Source: Gaetbulibacter_A aestuarii (GTDB lineage Bacteria > Bacteroidota > Bacteroidia > Flavobacteriales > Flavobacteriaceae). From it: 64,000 nt of DNA. The stretch is taken from positions 186,001 through 250,000 of the forward strand of contig NZ_BAABAY010000002.1 of NCBI RefSeq assembly GCF_039537665.1. The letters are read 5' to 3'. The notes under the pieces were generated by a model. It was not told the origin of the DNA. It was given only the letters and a program-made list of their open reading frames with translations, and did not search any database. A program made the position numbers and the translations under genes. Below, piece after piece: positions 24,626 through 33,698 of the stretch; the first letter of the stretch is position 1; each line of letters begins with the position of its first letter.

Positions 24626-25420
24626 ATGACAAAAACCGCTTTAATTACCGGAGCAGCATCTGGATTAGGATATGAATTTTCAAAATTACTTGCTAATGAT
24701 GGGCATAACCTAATTCTGATTGATATTGATGCAGACAACCTAAAAAAAGTTAGGGTAGAGCTGGAAAAATCCTATGATATTGCTGTAAAACTTTTGGTAA
24801 AGGATCTGAGTCAACCCAACGTAGCAGCCGAGATTAAAGACGCTTTGGATGATCAGGTTATAGATGTTTTAATAAACAACGCCGGGTTTGGCCTCTTCGG
24901 ATCTTTTCATAATACAGACTGGAAGCGGGAACTCGATATGCTTCATTTGCATATCATTACCTCTACGCATCTTACAAAATTGATTCTGGACGACATGGTT
25001 TCCCGGAACTCAGGAAAAATCTTGAATATTTCTTCTTTGGCGGCGTTTCAACCAGGACCTTTAATGGCGATATACTATGCCTCAAAATCTTATTTATTAT
25101 CGTTCTCTGAGGCTATTGCCAATGAGCTTAAAGGCACCGGAGTTACCGTTACCGTGCTTTGCCCGGGTCCTACAAAAACAGCATTTCAACAAGTGGTTTC
25201 AGAACAAGCAGCAGATGAATCTTCAGAAAATAAAATTGATTTTAATATGGCATCCTCATCAGAGGTCGCGGAATATGGTTACAAAGCAATGCTAAAAGGT
25301 AAAACAGTGGCTATTCCGGGAATTTTAAACAAGTTTCTGGCATCTCTGCATCGTTTTGTTACGCGCGGAGCTGCGGCTAATATTGTGCGCAGAGTTCAGG
25401 AAAAAAACAGAACAGAATAA
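24626..25420 (+). CDS. Short-chain dehydrogenase/reductase
   Basis: A 264-residue SDR. Cofactor motif TGAASGLGYEF (about 8-18), NNAGFG, catalytic Ser in NISSLAAF and YxxxK in YYASK, then the PGPTKTAF block. LIDID after strand 2 suggests NAD(H) preference. The family reduces or oxidises carbonyls on varied substrates; in this classical branch (DltE/YqjQ-like) lipids are frequent. No partner gene is adjacent. Confidence 0.9.
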   Translation: MTKTALITGAASGLGYEFSKLLANDGHNLILIDIDADNLKKVRVELEKSYDIAVKLLVKDLSQPNVAAEIKDALDDQVIDVLINNAGFGLFGSFHNTDWKRELDMLHLHIITSTHLTKLILDDMVSRNSGKILNISSLAAFQPGPLMAIYYASKSYLLSFSEAIANELKGTGVTVTVLCPGPTKTAFQQVVSEQAADESSENKIDFNMASSSEVAEYGYKAMLKGKTVAIPGILNKFLASLHRFVTRGAAANIVRRVQEKNRTE

Positions 25421-25538
25421 GCATTGCCAGACACAAAATTTTATTTTGGTTTTGATTAATAATATTTTATTATAACTCTCTTGTTCTCAATAAAATATAT
25501 TATCTTAGACCGTTATTAACAATTCAAACCAAACGATT

Positions 25539-26051
25539 ATGAAAATTTTGTATTCCACCATTTTTTTGGTGCTGCTATTGATGGCCTGCCAACCAAAACC
25601 CGACACCACCATGGATGATTTATTTACTAAAAATTCAGAAACAGTAATGAAATCCCTTCAGAGCTGGCAAGATGAAAAACCTGATTACAGCGTTTATGCT
25701 GATTCTGCTGTGGCCTTAAACACCTATTTTGGTGCTAAAGAGGATACGGTAATGATTATGAGTGATGCGGCTATGAATAGTGATAAGGAAATGTTAGCGC
25801 GTTATGATTTTGAACTATTGAATAGCCCGCCATCTTTTCTTCCGGGAGTGAATCCGGATACTAAAGAACCTGATGGCTCTGTGCGTTATTACGGGGCCTG
25901 GAAAGTAACCTTACCGGCTACCGATTCAACCGAGGCAAAATCAGGAATTTTAAAAATTTATGAGTCTTACGACTTCAATAAGGATGGTAAAATTATTTAC
26001 CAACAGGGTTACGGGGATTTTTCAGGTTTAATGATGTACCTAAATAACTAA
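25539..26051 (+). CDS. Lipoprotein of unknown function
   Basis: A 170-residue protein with lipobox LLMAC (Cys17). The mature part is acidic (VYADSAVALNTYFGAKEDT, GSVRYYGAWKVTLPAT, IYESYDFNKDGKIIYQQGYG) and looks like a small SnoaL/NTF2-like alpha+beta fold, which is only an impression. TATCTTAG at 25500-25507 is a near match to the -7 consensus. A bidirectional terminator separates it from kdsA. Confidence 0.8.
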   Translation: MKILYSTIFLVLLLMACQPKPDTTMDDLFTKNSETVMKSLQSWQDEKPDYSVYADSAVALNTYFGAKEDTVMIMSDAAMNSDKEMLARYDFELLNSPPSFLPGVNPDTKEPDGSVRYYGAWKVTLPATDSTEAKSGILKIYESYDFNKDGKIIYQQGYGDFSGLMMYLNN

Positions 26052-26070
26052 ACTGAATTACAAAAAAATA

Positions 26071-26100
26071 AAAACCCATCGAGAAATTGATGGGTTTTTT
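26071..26100. terminator. Bidirectional terminator between lipoprotein gene and kdsA
   Basis: AAAACCCATC and GATGGGTTTT form a 10-bp stem with an 8-nt loop and flanking A and T runs; it serves both convergent genes. Confidence 0.9.
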
Positions 26101-26119
26101 TTATCAATAAATGATTAAT

Positions 26120-26938
26120 TTAAAAAGTATTGATCGTTTTACGAATGGCTGTAAGATGGGTTAAGAGCCCTTCCAAATTATCCAAATGAAGCATATTGGC
26201 GCCATCGCTTTTCGCGTTAGCAGGATCAAAATGTGTTTCAATAAATAAGCCATCCACATTATTTACCACGCCTGCCCGGGCTATAGTTTCGATCATATCC
26301 GGACGGCCACCGGTTACCCCGGCCTTTTGATTTGGCTGTTGCAACGAATGCGTTACATCCAATACCACTGGCGCATATTGTTTCATGGTTGGAATTCCTC
26401 TAAAATCTACAATCATATCCTGATAACCAAACATGGTACCACGATCGGTGATCCAAACTTTTTCATTATTAGAATCCTTAACTTTTTGCACAGCATGTTT
26501 CATGGATTCCGGACTCATAAATTGGCCTTTTTTCAAGTTAACTACTTTTCCTGTTTCGGCAGCAGCCACAACTAAATCGGTCTGGCGTACTAAAAAAGCC
26601 GGGATCTGCAGTACATCAACATACTCAGCTGCCATGGCCGCATCAGAAATTTCGTGAATATCGGTAATGGTAGGGATATCAAAGGTTTCAGAAACTTTCT
26701 TTAAAATCTTCAAAGCCTTTTCATCACCAATACCTGTAAAACTATCAATTCGGCTTCGGTTAGCCTTTTTAAAACTTCCTTTAAATACATAAGGAATTTC
26801 TAATTTATCGGTTATGGAAACTACTTTTTCCGCAATACGCAGAGCCATTTCCTCGCCTTCGATAGCGCAGGGACCGCAGAGTAAAAAGAAATTATTGGAA
26901 TCCGTATTTTTTAACTTTGGTACGTCTTGAAGCGTCAT
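26120..26938 (-). CDS. kdsA: 3-deoxy-D-manno-octulosonate 8-phosphate synthase
   Basis: Condenses phosphoenolpyruvate and arabinose 5-phosphate to KDO-8-P for lipopolysaccharide core. The 272-residue protein has LLCGPCAIEGEE, FKGSFKKANRSRIDSF, TDIHE, LQIPAFLVRQTDL, NLKKGQFMSPESM, WITDRGTMFGY and PVVLDVTHSLQQPN, the full set of family blocks. A Cys in GPCAIE corresponds to the metal-ligand Cys of the metal-dependent class (for example Aquifex), not the Asn of the E. coli type. TATCTTTG lies 26 nt before its start. Confidence 0.96.
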   Translation of the reverse strand: MTLQDVPKLKNTDSNNFFLLCGPCAIEGEEMALRIAEKVVSITDKLEIPYVFKGSFKKANRSRIDSFTGIGDEKALKILKKVSETFDIPTITDIHEISDAAMAAEYVDVLQIPAFLVRQTDLVVAAAETGKVVNLKKGQFMSPESMKHAVQKVKDSNNEKVWITDRGTMFGYQDMIVDFRGIPTMKQYAPVVLDVTHSLQQPNQKAGVTGGRPDMIETIARAGVVNNVDGLFIETHFDPANAKSDGANMLHLDNLEGLLTHLTAIRKTINTF

Positions 26939-26963
26939 AATGATGTTACGTTAATTATGGTCA

Positions 26964-26971
26964 CAAAGATA
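26964..26971 (-). promoter_or_regulatory. -7 promoter element of kdsA
   Basis: TATCTTTG on the minus strand, 26 nt upstream of the start codon. Confidence 0.6.
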
Positions 26972-27097
26972 CTATTTCTATTGCTGTTACCATGATCTTT
27001 TTTATGAAGCTTTTTTTGCTTTTAAGTCTTAAAAGTGAGTTGATTTTCAATAAAAAATCATTGAATAAATTTATGTAATATATCCGTTATTTATAAC

Positions 27098-27105
27098 TAC
27101 CTTTG
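27098..27105 (+). promoter_or_regulatory. -7 promoter element of typA
   Basis: TACCTTTG, 24 nt before the ATG at 27130. Confidence 0.6.
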
Positions 27106-27129
27106 CACGCTTAAAATAAGGCAGCAATT

Positions 27130-28929
27130 ATGGCTTCAATAAAAAATATCGCAATTATCGCTCACGTAGACCACGGTAAAACCACTTTGGTTGATAAAAT
27201 TATGTATCACTGTCAGTTGTTTCGTGAGAATGAAAATACTGGCGATTTAATTTTAGATAACAATGATTTAGAGCGTGAACGTGGTATTACCATTACTTCG
27301 AAAAACGTTTCTGTGGTTTATAAAGACACCAAGATTAACATTATTGATACTCCGGGCCACGCCGATTTTGGTGGTGAGGTTGAACGTGTATTAAATATGG
27401 CGGATGGTGTTCTTTTATTAGTTGATGCCTTTGAAGGCCCGATGCCTCAAACACGTTTTGTGCTTCAAAAAGCGATCGACCTTGGATTGAAGCCTTGCGT
27501 TGTGATTAATAAAGTAGATAAAGAAAATTGCACACCTGATGAGGTTCATGAAAAAGTTTTCGATCTGATGTTCGAATTGGGAGCAGAGGAGTGGCAATTG
27601 GATTTTCCAACGGTTTATGGCTCTGCTAAAAACAATTGGATGAGCGACGATTGGCAAAATGAAACGGATAACATCGAACCATTGCTTGATATGGTTATAG
27701 CACATATTCCTGCACCAAAAATATCAGAAGGAACGACTCAAATGCTGATCACTTCATTGGACTTTTCATCGTTTACAGGACGAATTGCTATAGGCCGATT
27801 AACACGAGGTTCGTTAAAGGCTAACCAAAATATTTCACTTGTGAAACGCGATGGTAGTATTGTGAAATCTAAAATTAAGGAATTACATGTTTTCGAAGGT
27901 TTAGGACGTAAGAAAGTAGATAGTGTTGAAGCTGGAGATATTTGTGCCATAGTAGGTTTAGAAAGTTTCGAAATTGGTGATACCGTTGCTGATTTTGAAA
28001 ATCCGGAAGGTTTAAAAACTATCGCTATTGACGAACCTACGATGAGCATGTTGTTCACCATTAACGATTCACCTTTCTTTGGAAAAGATGGAAAATTTGT
28101 AACCTCTCGCCACATCAAAGAACGTTTGATGAAGGAATTAGAAAAAAACCTGGCACTACGCGTTGAAGAAACCGATAGTGCTGATAAATTCATGGTTTTT
28201 GGTCGAGGCGTTCTCCATTTATCAGTATTGATAGAAACTATGCGCCGTGAAGGTTATGAGTTACAGATTGGGCAACCTCAGGTTATTATTAAAGAAATTG
28301 ATGGTGTAAAATGTGAGCCGGTTGAAGAGATGACTATCGATCTACCGGAAACTGTTTCAGGTAAAGCCATCGAAATGGTAACGCAACGAAAAGGGGAAAT
28401 GCTTAGCATGGAAGCTAAAGGTGAACGTATGGTTTGTGAGTTTATTATTCCTTCCAGAGGAATCATTGGATTACGAAACCAACTATTAACCGCTACAGCC
28501 GGTGAAGCTATTATGGCGCACCGCTTTAAAGAATATCAACCTTTAAAAGGCGGTATTCCGGAACGTCAGAACGGAAGTTTAGTCTCTATGGAAAAAGGTC
28601 AGGCCATTCCGTATTCCATAGATAAATTACAGGAGCGCGGTAAATTCTTTGTTGATCCGGGTGAAGATATCTATGAAGGTCAGGTTATTGGTGAAAACTC
28701 TCGTGGCGATGACATGACAGTAAATGTGACTAAAACAAAAAAACTGAGCAACGTGCGATCTTCAGGAGCAGATGATAAAGCTAAAATTGTTCCTGCCATT
28801 AAATTCTCTCTAGAGGAAGCTTTGGAATATATTCAAAAAGATGAATATGTTGAGGTGACACCGAACCATCTTCGTATTCGTAAGATCTTCTTAACAGAAG
28901 TAGAGCGCAAACGGAATAAAACGATCTAA
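27130..28929 (+). CDS. typA: Translational GTPase TypA/BipA
   Basis: A 599-residue ribosome-binding GTPase of the EF-G superfamily, with IAIIAHVDHGKTTLVDK (P-loop), RERGITITSKN (switch I Thr), DTPGHADFGGEVER (G3) and NKVDKENC (G4). The EF-G-like domain III/V blocks and the C-terminal EYVEVTPNHLRIRK are specific for TypA. It helps 50S assembly and stress adaptation. Only one base separates its stop from the next start, so the small membrane protein is coupled to it. Confidence 0.96.
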   Translation: MASIKNIAIIAHVDHGKTTLVDKIMYHCQLFRENENTGDLILDNNDLERERGITITSKNVSVVYKDTKINIIDTPGHADFGGEVERVLNMADGVLLLVDAFEGPMPQTRFVLQKAIDLGLKPCVVINKVDKENCTPDEVHEKVFDLMFELGAEEWQLDFPTVYGSAKNNWMSDDWQNETDNIEPLLDMVIAHIPAPKISEGTTQMLITSLDFSSFTGRIAIGRLTRGSLKANQNISLVKRDGSIVKSKIKELHVFEGLGRKKVDSVEAGDICAIVGLESFEIGDTVADFENPEGLKTIAIDEPTMSMLFTINDSPFFGKDGKFVTSRHIKERLMKELEKNLALRVEETDSADKFMVFGRGVLHLSVLIETMRREGYELQIGQPQVIIKEIDGVKCEPVEEMTIDLPETVSGKAIEMVTQRKGEMLSMEAKGERMVCEFIIPSRGIIGLRNQLLTATAGEAIMAHRFKEYQPLKGGIPERQNGSLVSMEKGQAIPYSIDKLQERGKFFVDPGEDIYEGQVIGENSRGDDMTVNVTKTKKLSNVRSSGADDKAKIVPAIKFSLEEALEYIQKDEYVEVTPNHLRIRKIFLTEVERKRNKTI

Positions 28930-28930
28930 C

Positions 28931-29173
28931 ATGGATTTGATGGGCATTTCATTGGTAGACTGGTTGGGCTATGCTGCAACGGCTACCGTGCTTATTTCAT
29001 TTTTAATGCCCTCAGAACAAAAATTACGATTAGTAAATGCCTTTGGATGTTTGTTGTTCGTAGCTTACGGTGTTGTGCTTACTCCAGTTTCAAAACCTAT
29101 AATTATAACCAATGTGGCCATTTTACTTATAAATGGTTATTACCTCGTTAAAAAGCGTAAAATAAATTTTTAG
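28931..29173 (+). CDS. Small YgjV/SemiSWEET-like membrane protein
   Basis: An 80-residue protein with three transmembrane helices (about 9-28, 36-54, 58-75), ending in a basic KKRKINF tail. The pattern WLGYAATATVLISFLMPSEQKLRLVNAFGC looks like YgjV-family/SemiSWEET half-transporters, which work as dimers; this assignment is tentative. ATG starts one base after the typA stop. Confidence 0.75.
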   Translation: MDLMGISLVDWLGYAATATVLISFLMPSEQKLRLVNAFGCLLFVAYGVVLTPVSKPIIITNVAILLINGYYLVKKRKINF

Positions 29174-29215
29174 TCTGCTCGTTTCTTTTAAAGTAGCATA
29201 GATTAAATGATTTTG

Positions 29216-29223
29216 TATCTTTG
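29216..29223 (+). promoter_or_regulatory. Promoter element at the head of the polysaccharide cluster
   Basis: TATCTTTG fits TAnnTTTG. Transcription would start near 29230, which rules out translation starts at or before that point for the flippase gene and leaves a leader of about 85 nt. Confidence 0.55.
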
Positions 29224-29313
29224 AGAGCTTTACAGCTTGCTCAGTGCGGTGGTAAAGTATTCCCTCGTCATGATGAAGTATTAAGCTATCCCAAAAAACA
29301 AGTCCTATTTTAC

Positions 29314-30612
29314 TTGAAACGATTAATAAATTATATAAACAACCAGGTACTAGTTAAAATTACTTCGCTGCAAACAGCTTCGGTACTTACCAAAATTATT
29401 GCGGGAATTTTAACGTCAAAGGCGTTGGCGATTTTTGTTGGCCCCGTAGGTTTGGCTCTTGTTGGGAATTTAAGAAATTTTGTAAGCGCATTTCAAAGTA
29501 TTTCCATCCTGGGATTTTATGATGGATTTGTAAAGTATGTGGCCAACTTTAAAGACGAGGCTAGAGGGCTGATCAAAACAATCTCTACGGTTTTTTATTT
29601 TGGATTTTTTGCAACCGTTCTCACATCACTATTTTGTTATTACAACGCCGAGAGTATTAATAAAGCGATATTTCCGGAGTATAATGATTACGCTTATGTG
29701 ATTCGGGTTTTTGCTATTGTTTTACCCTTTTATGCCTTGAATATGTTCTCGTTTGGCATCATGAATGGCTTTTCCAAATACAAAATTCTAATCGTTATTA
29801 ATATTATTGGGCAGGTATTAAGTGTTTCTATTGCCTTACTTTTAATTTATCAAAATAAAATTAATGGTGCCCTAATTTCTGTGGTGATAACAGAGTCTAT
29901 TATTTTTCTAATCACACTTGTGGGTATAACGAACCGAAAGAGTTTAATGGGGCATATTCAAGCTTCTGAAGTAAGTTTACGTTTTTTAAAACAAATGTTA
30001 CCATACTCTTTAATGGCGCTATTTACAGCAGTGATTTTGCCATTGATTGCTCTGGTTATCCGATCATACATCATTGATAATATTGGTTATAAGTACGCCG
30101 GCTTTTGGGAGGCTATGAATCGAATTTCCAAATATTACCTCATGTATATCACCTCATTACTAGGTTTATATATTTTACCGCGATTTGCAAAAATTACGTC
30201 TTTGGATTTTATTCGAAAAGAAGCGCTTTCCATATATAAAACACTCATACCTATTTTATCGGTTGGATTTGTGTTGATTTTTATTTTTAAAAGATATCTT
30301 GTAGCGTTTATTTTTTCAGAAGAATTTGAACCTGTGGAAGATCTGTTCTTCTGGCAACTTCTGGGCGATTTTGTTAAAATTTTATCGATTGTAATTGCCT
30401 ATCAGTTTTTAGCTAAAAAAATGTTTTGGCATTTTATAATTACCGAAGCCTTTTTAGCTATAACACTTTATTTATCAAGTATTTATTTTATTGATTATTT
30501 TCATGGCATAAAAGGTGCGGTTGTAGGGCATTTTGTTAGTTATATCCTATATTTCACTATTGTAATTTTGGTGTTCTATAGTCCGTTTTTTAAGGTTGAT
30601 GAAGTGGATTAA
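29314..30612 (+). CDS. O-antigen translocase (Wzx-type flippase), copy 1
   Basis: A MOP-superfamily flippase of about 432 residues and 12 helices, moving lipid-linked oligosaccharide across the inner membrane. The start region TSLQTASVLTKIIAGILTSKALAIFVGPVGLALVGN is characteristic of O-antigen translocases. The frame is open from 29221, but a -7 promoter box covers that codon, so the TTG at 29314 (KRLINYINN) is preferred. First gene of the surface-polysaccharide locus. Confidence 0.85.
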   Translation: MKRLINYINNQVLVKITSLQTASVLTKIIAGILTSKALAIFVGPVGLALVGNLRNFVSAFQSISILGFYDGFVKYVANFKDEARGLIKTISTVFYFGFFATVLTSLFCYYNAESINKAIFPEYNDYAYVIRVFAIVLPFYALNMFSFGIMNGFSKYKILIVINIIGQVLSVSIALLLIYQNKINGALISVVITESIIFLITLVGITNRKSLMGHIQASEVSLRFLKQMLPYSLMALFTAVILPLIALVIRSYIIDNIGYKYAGFWEAMNRISKYYLMYITSLLGLYILPRFAKITSLDFIRKEALSIYKTLIPILSVGFVLIFIFKRYLVAFIFSEEFEPVEDLFFWQLLGDFVKILSIVIAYQFLAKKMFWHFIITEAFLAITLYLSSIYFIDYFHGIKGAVVGHFVSYILYFTIVILVFYSPFFKVDEVD

Positions 30613-30678
30613 TGATATTTTTGATTTGACATTAATCATCCAGTCCTTTGTAAATCGAAAAAGGCAATTTAAATATAT

Positions 30679-31782
30679 ATGATTCAATTTTTAGATTTAA
30701 AGAAAATAAATAAACCCTTTGAGGAAGAATTTAAGATTGAATTTGAAAAATTTTTAAATTCTGGTCAATATATTTTGTCCGATGCTGTCAAGATTTTCGA
30801 ACAGGAATTTGCAAAATTTTGTGGTGTAAAATTTTGTATTGGAACTGGTAATGGTCTGGATTCCTTACATCTTATTTTAAAAGCTTATCGAATACTAGGT
30901 TATTTTAATGAAGGCGATGAGATCATTGTCCCTGCTAACACCTATATAGCGACTATTTTAGCAATCAGTCATGCAGGATTGAAACCTGTTTTAGTAGAAC
31001 CCGACAGCAATACATTTAATATTGATGTTAAAAATGCTCTTAATGCAGTAAACAAAAAAACTAAAGCGGTATTAGGTGTTCATTTATATGGCCAACTTTA
31101 TGAAGTAGACCTTTTAGAAACCATGTGTAAAGAGCATAATTTGTTACTTATTGAAGATGCTGCTCAAGCCCATGGTGCTGTTTGGAATGGTATTCGAAAA
31201 GCTGGAAATCTTTCGGATGCGGCTGCATTTAGTTTTTATCCCACAAAGAACCTTGGTGCTTTGGGTGATGCGGGTGCCATTACAACAAATAATGAAGATT
31301 TAGCAAATGTGCTTTTGAGTTTAAGGAATTATGGAAGAGTTTCGAATTACGAAAATAATTTTAAAGGATTCAATAGTCGGTTAGACGAAATTCAAGCCCT
31401 ATTTTTAAAGGTGAAGTTAAAGGGTTTAGATCTTCAAAATAAAAAAAGACGACAAATAGCTAAATTTTATCTCGAAAATATTAAGTCAGAAAAAATAATA
31501 TTGCCAACCTTCAAAGACTTGGAGAGCCATGTGTTTCATCTTTTTGTAATAAAATGTGAGAAAAGAAAAGCGCTTATGCGATACCTATTAGAAAATGGTG
31601 TTGAAACTCAAATTCATTACCTCATTCCTATTCACAAACAAAAGGCATACTCAGAGTTCAGAAATATGGATTTGCCTATTACATCAAAATTACAGAAAGA
31701 GGTATTAAGTTTACCCTTACATCCAGATTTAAAGCAATTTGAAATGGATAGAATTGTTTCATTGATATCTGGTTTTCAATAA
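30679..31782 (+). CDS. DegT/DnrJ/EryC1/StrS sugar aminotransferase, FdtB/QdtB-like
   Basis: A 367-residue PLP aminotransferase for nucleotide sugars. PVPANTYIATILAI, the active-site strand LLIEDAAQAHGA, and the Lys-bearing FSFYPTKNLGALGDAGA (Lys forms the aldimine) are all present, as is RLDEIQALFLKVKL. Because an FdtA/QdtA-type ketoisomerase is encoded 1.5 kb downstream, it most likely converts dTDP-3-keto-6-deoxy-hexose to dTDP-3-amino-3,6-dideoxyhexose (Fuc3N or Qui3N). An acetyltransferase (FdtC-type) is not seen in the window. Confidence 0.9.
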   Translation: MIQFLDLKKINKPFEEEFKIEFEKFLNSGQYILSDAVKIFEQEFAKFCGVKFCIGTGNGLDSLHLILKAYRILGYFNEGDEIIVPANTYIATILAISHAGLKPVLVEPDSNTFNIDVKNALNAVNKKTKAVLGVHLYGQLYEVDLLETMCKEHNLLLIEDAAQAHGAVWNGIRKAGNLSDAAAFSFYPTKNLGALGDAGAITTNNEDLANVLLSLRNYGRVSNYENNFKGFNSRLDEIQALFLKVKLKGLDLQNKKRRQIAKFYLENIKSEKIILPTFKDLESHVFHLFVIKCEKRKALMRYLLENGVETQIHYLIPIHKQKAYSEFRNMDLPITSKLQKEVLSLPLHPDLKQFEMDRIVSLISGFQ

Positions 31783-31790
31783 CTTATTAA

Positions 31791-33269
31791 TTGATTTCTG
31801 ATAAATCTTCATATAGGCAAATTATAAAAGCTACGTCCCTCTTTGGTGGTGTACAGGTAATTAATGTTTTAATTTCAATCGCTAAATCAAAAATAGCAGC
31901 ACTATTGATTGGAGTTTCCGGATTTGGAATATTTGGTTTGTTGACTTCTACCTTGAATCTAATTTTAGGAATTACCAGATTAGGTTTGGATGTTAGTGCT
32001 GTAAAAGAAATTGCAGCTACAAATCATAATAGTGACAATGTTTCGAAATTAGTAACTATAACGAATAGATTAACCTTCTATTCAGGTATAGCGGGTGCTT
32101 TAATTAGTTTAGTGTTTTCACCCTGGTTAAGTTCTTTTATATTTGGAAATGAGAATTATGCTCTATTCTTTGCGATAATTTCTATTACCATATTATTTAA
32201 CCAGTTAACGACCGGGAACATTGCCATTTTACAAGGCTTAAAGCATTTAAATAGTTTAGCAAAAGTATCTGTAATTACAAGTTTTTTTAGTTTATTCCCA
32301 ACAATTCTATTTTATTATTTTTTAGGAGAAAAGGGTATTCCGTGGGTTATTTTATTTTCCGGTTTATTCGGTTTTTTAATTTCAAAAGTATTTGTAGACA
32401 AGCTTAGAATTAAACGCGTATCTATTTCCTTTCAAAAATTTCTCTCTGAATCGAAAAATATGCTGAACCTCGGATTTATGTTGAGTTTGGCTAGTTTATC
32501 AGGAATACTGATTGCCTATTTGATACAGATTTATATCACTAAGGAGGGGAGCATTAAGGAGGTTGGTTTCTATAATGCTGGGTTCGGTCTGATTCATTCC
32601 TATGTTGTTGTTTTCTTTAATGCTTTAAGTAAAGATTACTTCCCAAGATTAGCCGAAGCCGAGAAGGATCCTGTTGTAATCAATAAAATGGTTAACCAGC
32701 AAGCGTCTATGTCCGTTTTATTTTTGACGCCAATTATTATCCTATTTTTAGGTTTCAAATCAGTTTTGATTACCCTGCTTTATTCAAAAGAATTCTTACC
32801 TGTTCTAGGCATGGTAACTTTTGGAATTGTAGCAATCGTATTTAAAGCGGTATCATGGTCGATGGGATTCGTTATCATTGTAAAAGGTAATTCTAAACTC
32901 TATTTGATTACCGAATTAGCATCAAACATTATACTGTTCAGTTTAGTTATTTTGGGGTATAGGGTTTTTGGTCTAACAGGAGCTGGGGTAGGTTATCTAT
33001 TATACCATATTATTGATTTTTTTATTGTGAAATTAGTTGTAACCAAGGTATATTCGTTTTATTTTGATAAAAAATTTAAAAAACTATTTACCCTTTGCGT
33101 TCTTGAGTGTTTCGTAATGCTGTTAATAAATCAAATCGAAAGCCAAGTCCTGAAATACTTTTTATTGGTTTCTCTAATTTTGTTTTCAACAATATTTACA
33201 ATAATTAAATTAAATCAGTATACCGGTTTATTTGATGTTTTCAGGAAAAAAAGGAAAAGTAAAATGTAA
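31791..33269 (+). CDS. Oligosaccharide flippase (Wzx/MOP family), copy 2
   Basis: A 492-residue membrane protein with about 12-14 helices. It begins with a TTG codon (31791) 8 nt after the aminotransferase stop. Early residues YRQIIKATSLFGGVQVINVLISIAKSKIAALLIGVSGFGIFG match polysaccharide-biosynthesis flippases. Two different Wzx-like proteins in one 4-kb stretch suggests either two glycan products or a different job for one of them. Confidence 0.85.
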   Translation: MISDKSSYRQIIKATSLFGGVQVINVLISIAKSKIAALLIGVSGFGIFGLLTSTLNLILGITRLGLDVSAVKEIAATNHNSDNVSKLVTITNRLTFYSGIAGALISLVFSPWLSSFIFGNENYALFFAIISITILFNQLTTGNIAILQGLKHLNSLAKVSVITSFFSLFPTILFYYFLGEKGIPWVILFSGLFGFLISKVFVDKLRIKRVSISFQKFLSESKNMLNLGFMLSLASLSGILIAYLIQIYITKEGSIKEVGFYNAGFGLIHSYVVVFFNALSKDYFPRLAEAEKDPVVINKMVNQQASMSVLFLTPIIILFLGFKSVLITLLYSKEFLPVLGMVTFGIVAIVFKAVSWSMGFVIIVKGNSKLYLITELASNIILFSLVILGYRVFGLTGAGVGYLLYHIIDFFIVKLVVTKVYSFYFDKKFKKLFTLCVLECFVMLLINQIESQVLKYFLLVSLILFSTIFTIIKLNQYTGLFDVFRKKRKSKM

Positions 33270-33296
33270 TTATTTATAAATCGTAAGCCTATACCA

Positions 33297-33698
33297 TTGA
33301 GTATTAAAGAAGTTAAAATATTAGAAGTACCAAAAATAACAGATGTTCGTGGTAACTTGTCTATTGTAGAGGAAGGATTTTTACCATTTGAAATAAAAAG
33401 AGTCTATTATTTATATGATGTGCCGAGTGATGCATATCGAGGCGGTCATGCTCATAAACAGCAATTTGAGTTTTTGGTTGCTCTAAGTGGAAGTTTTAAT
33501 GTTCTTTTATCAGATAGTAAAGGCGAAAAAAAAACCTATACGCTTTACAAGCCTAATCAGGGATTATTAATTCCTAATCGAGTATGGAGAGAGTTAAATA
33601 ATTTTTCCTCTGGCTCCGTATGTTTAGTTATTGCCTCAGATGTTTTTATGGAATCAGATTACATTCGAGATCCCAAAGATTTTTTTAGCACTGAATAA
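33297..33698 (+). CDS. dTDP-4-keto-6-deoxyglucose 3,4-ketoisomerase (FdtA/QdtA-like cupin)
   Basis: A 133-residue RmlC-fold enzyme starting at TTG 33297 (SIKEVKILEVPKITDVRGNL). GGHAHKQQFEFLVALSG carries the catalytic His pair, and the end VIASDVFMESDYIRDPKDF is typical of WxcM/FdtA/QdtA. It moves the keto group of dTDP-4-keto-6-deoxyglucose from C4 to C3 so that the DegT-type enzyme encoded upstream can aminate it. Its last 40 bases overlap the 3' end of an opposite-strand glycosyltransferase gene. Confidence 0.9.
   Translation: MSIKEVKILEVPKITDVRGNLSIVEEGFLPFEIKRVYYLYDVPSDAYRGGHAHKQQFEFLVALSGSFNVLLSDSKGEKKTYTLYKPNQGLLIPNRVWRELNNFSSGSVCLVIASDVFMESDYIRDPKDFFSTE

Noticed and set aside
29223..29270. 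ops/JUMPstart element before the polysaccharide locus
   Set aside because: GTGCGGTGGTAAAG only loosely resembles the ops core, and no specialised NusG (RfaH/UpxY) gene is in the locus.
29221..29313. Extended N-terminus of the first flippase
   Set aside because: The start codon at 29221 is covered by a TAnnTTTG promoter box; the extra residues have no family similarity.
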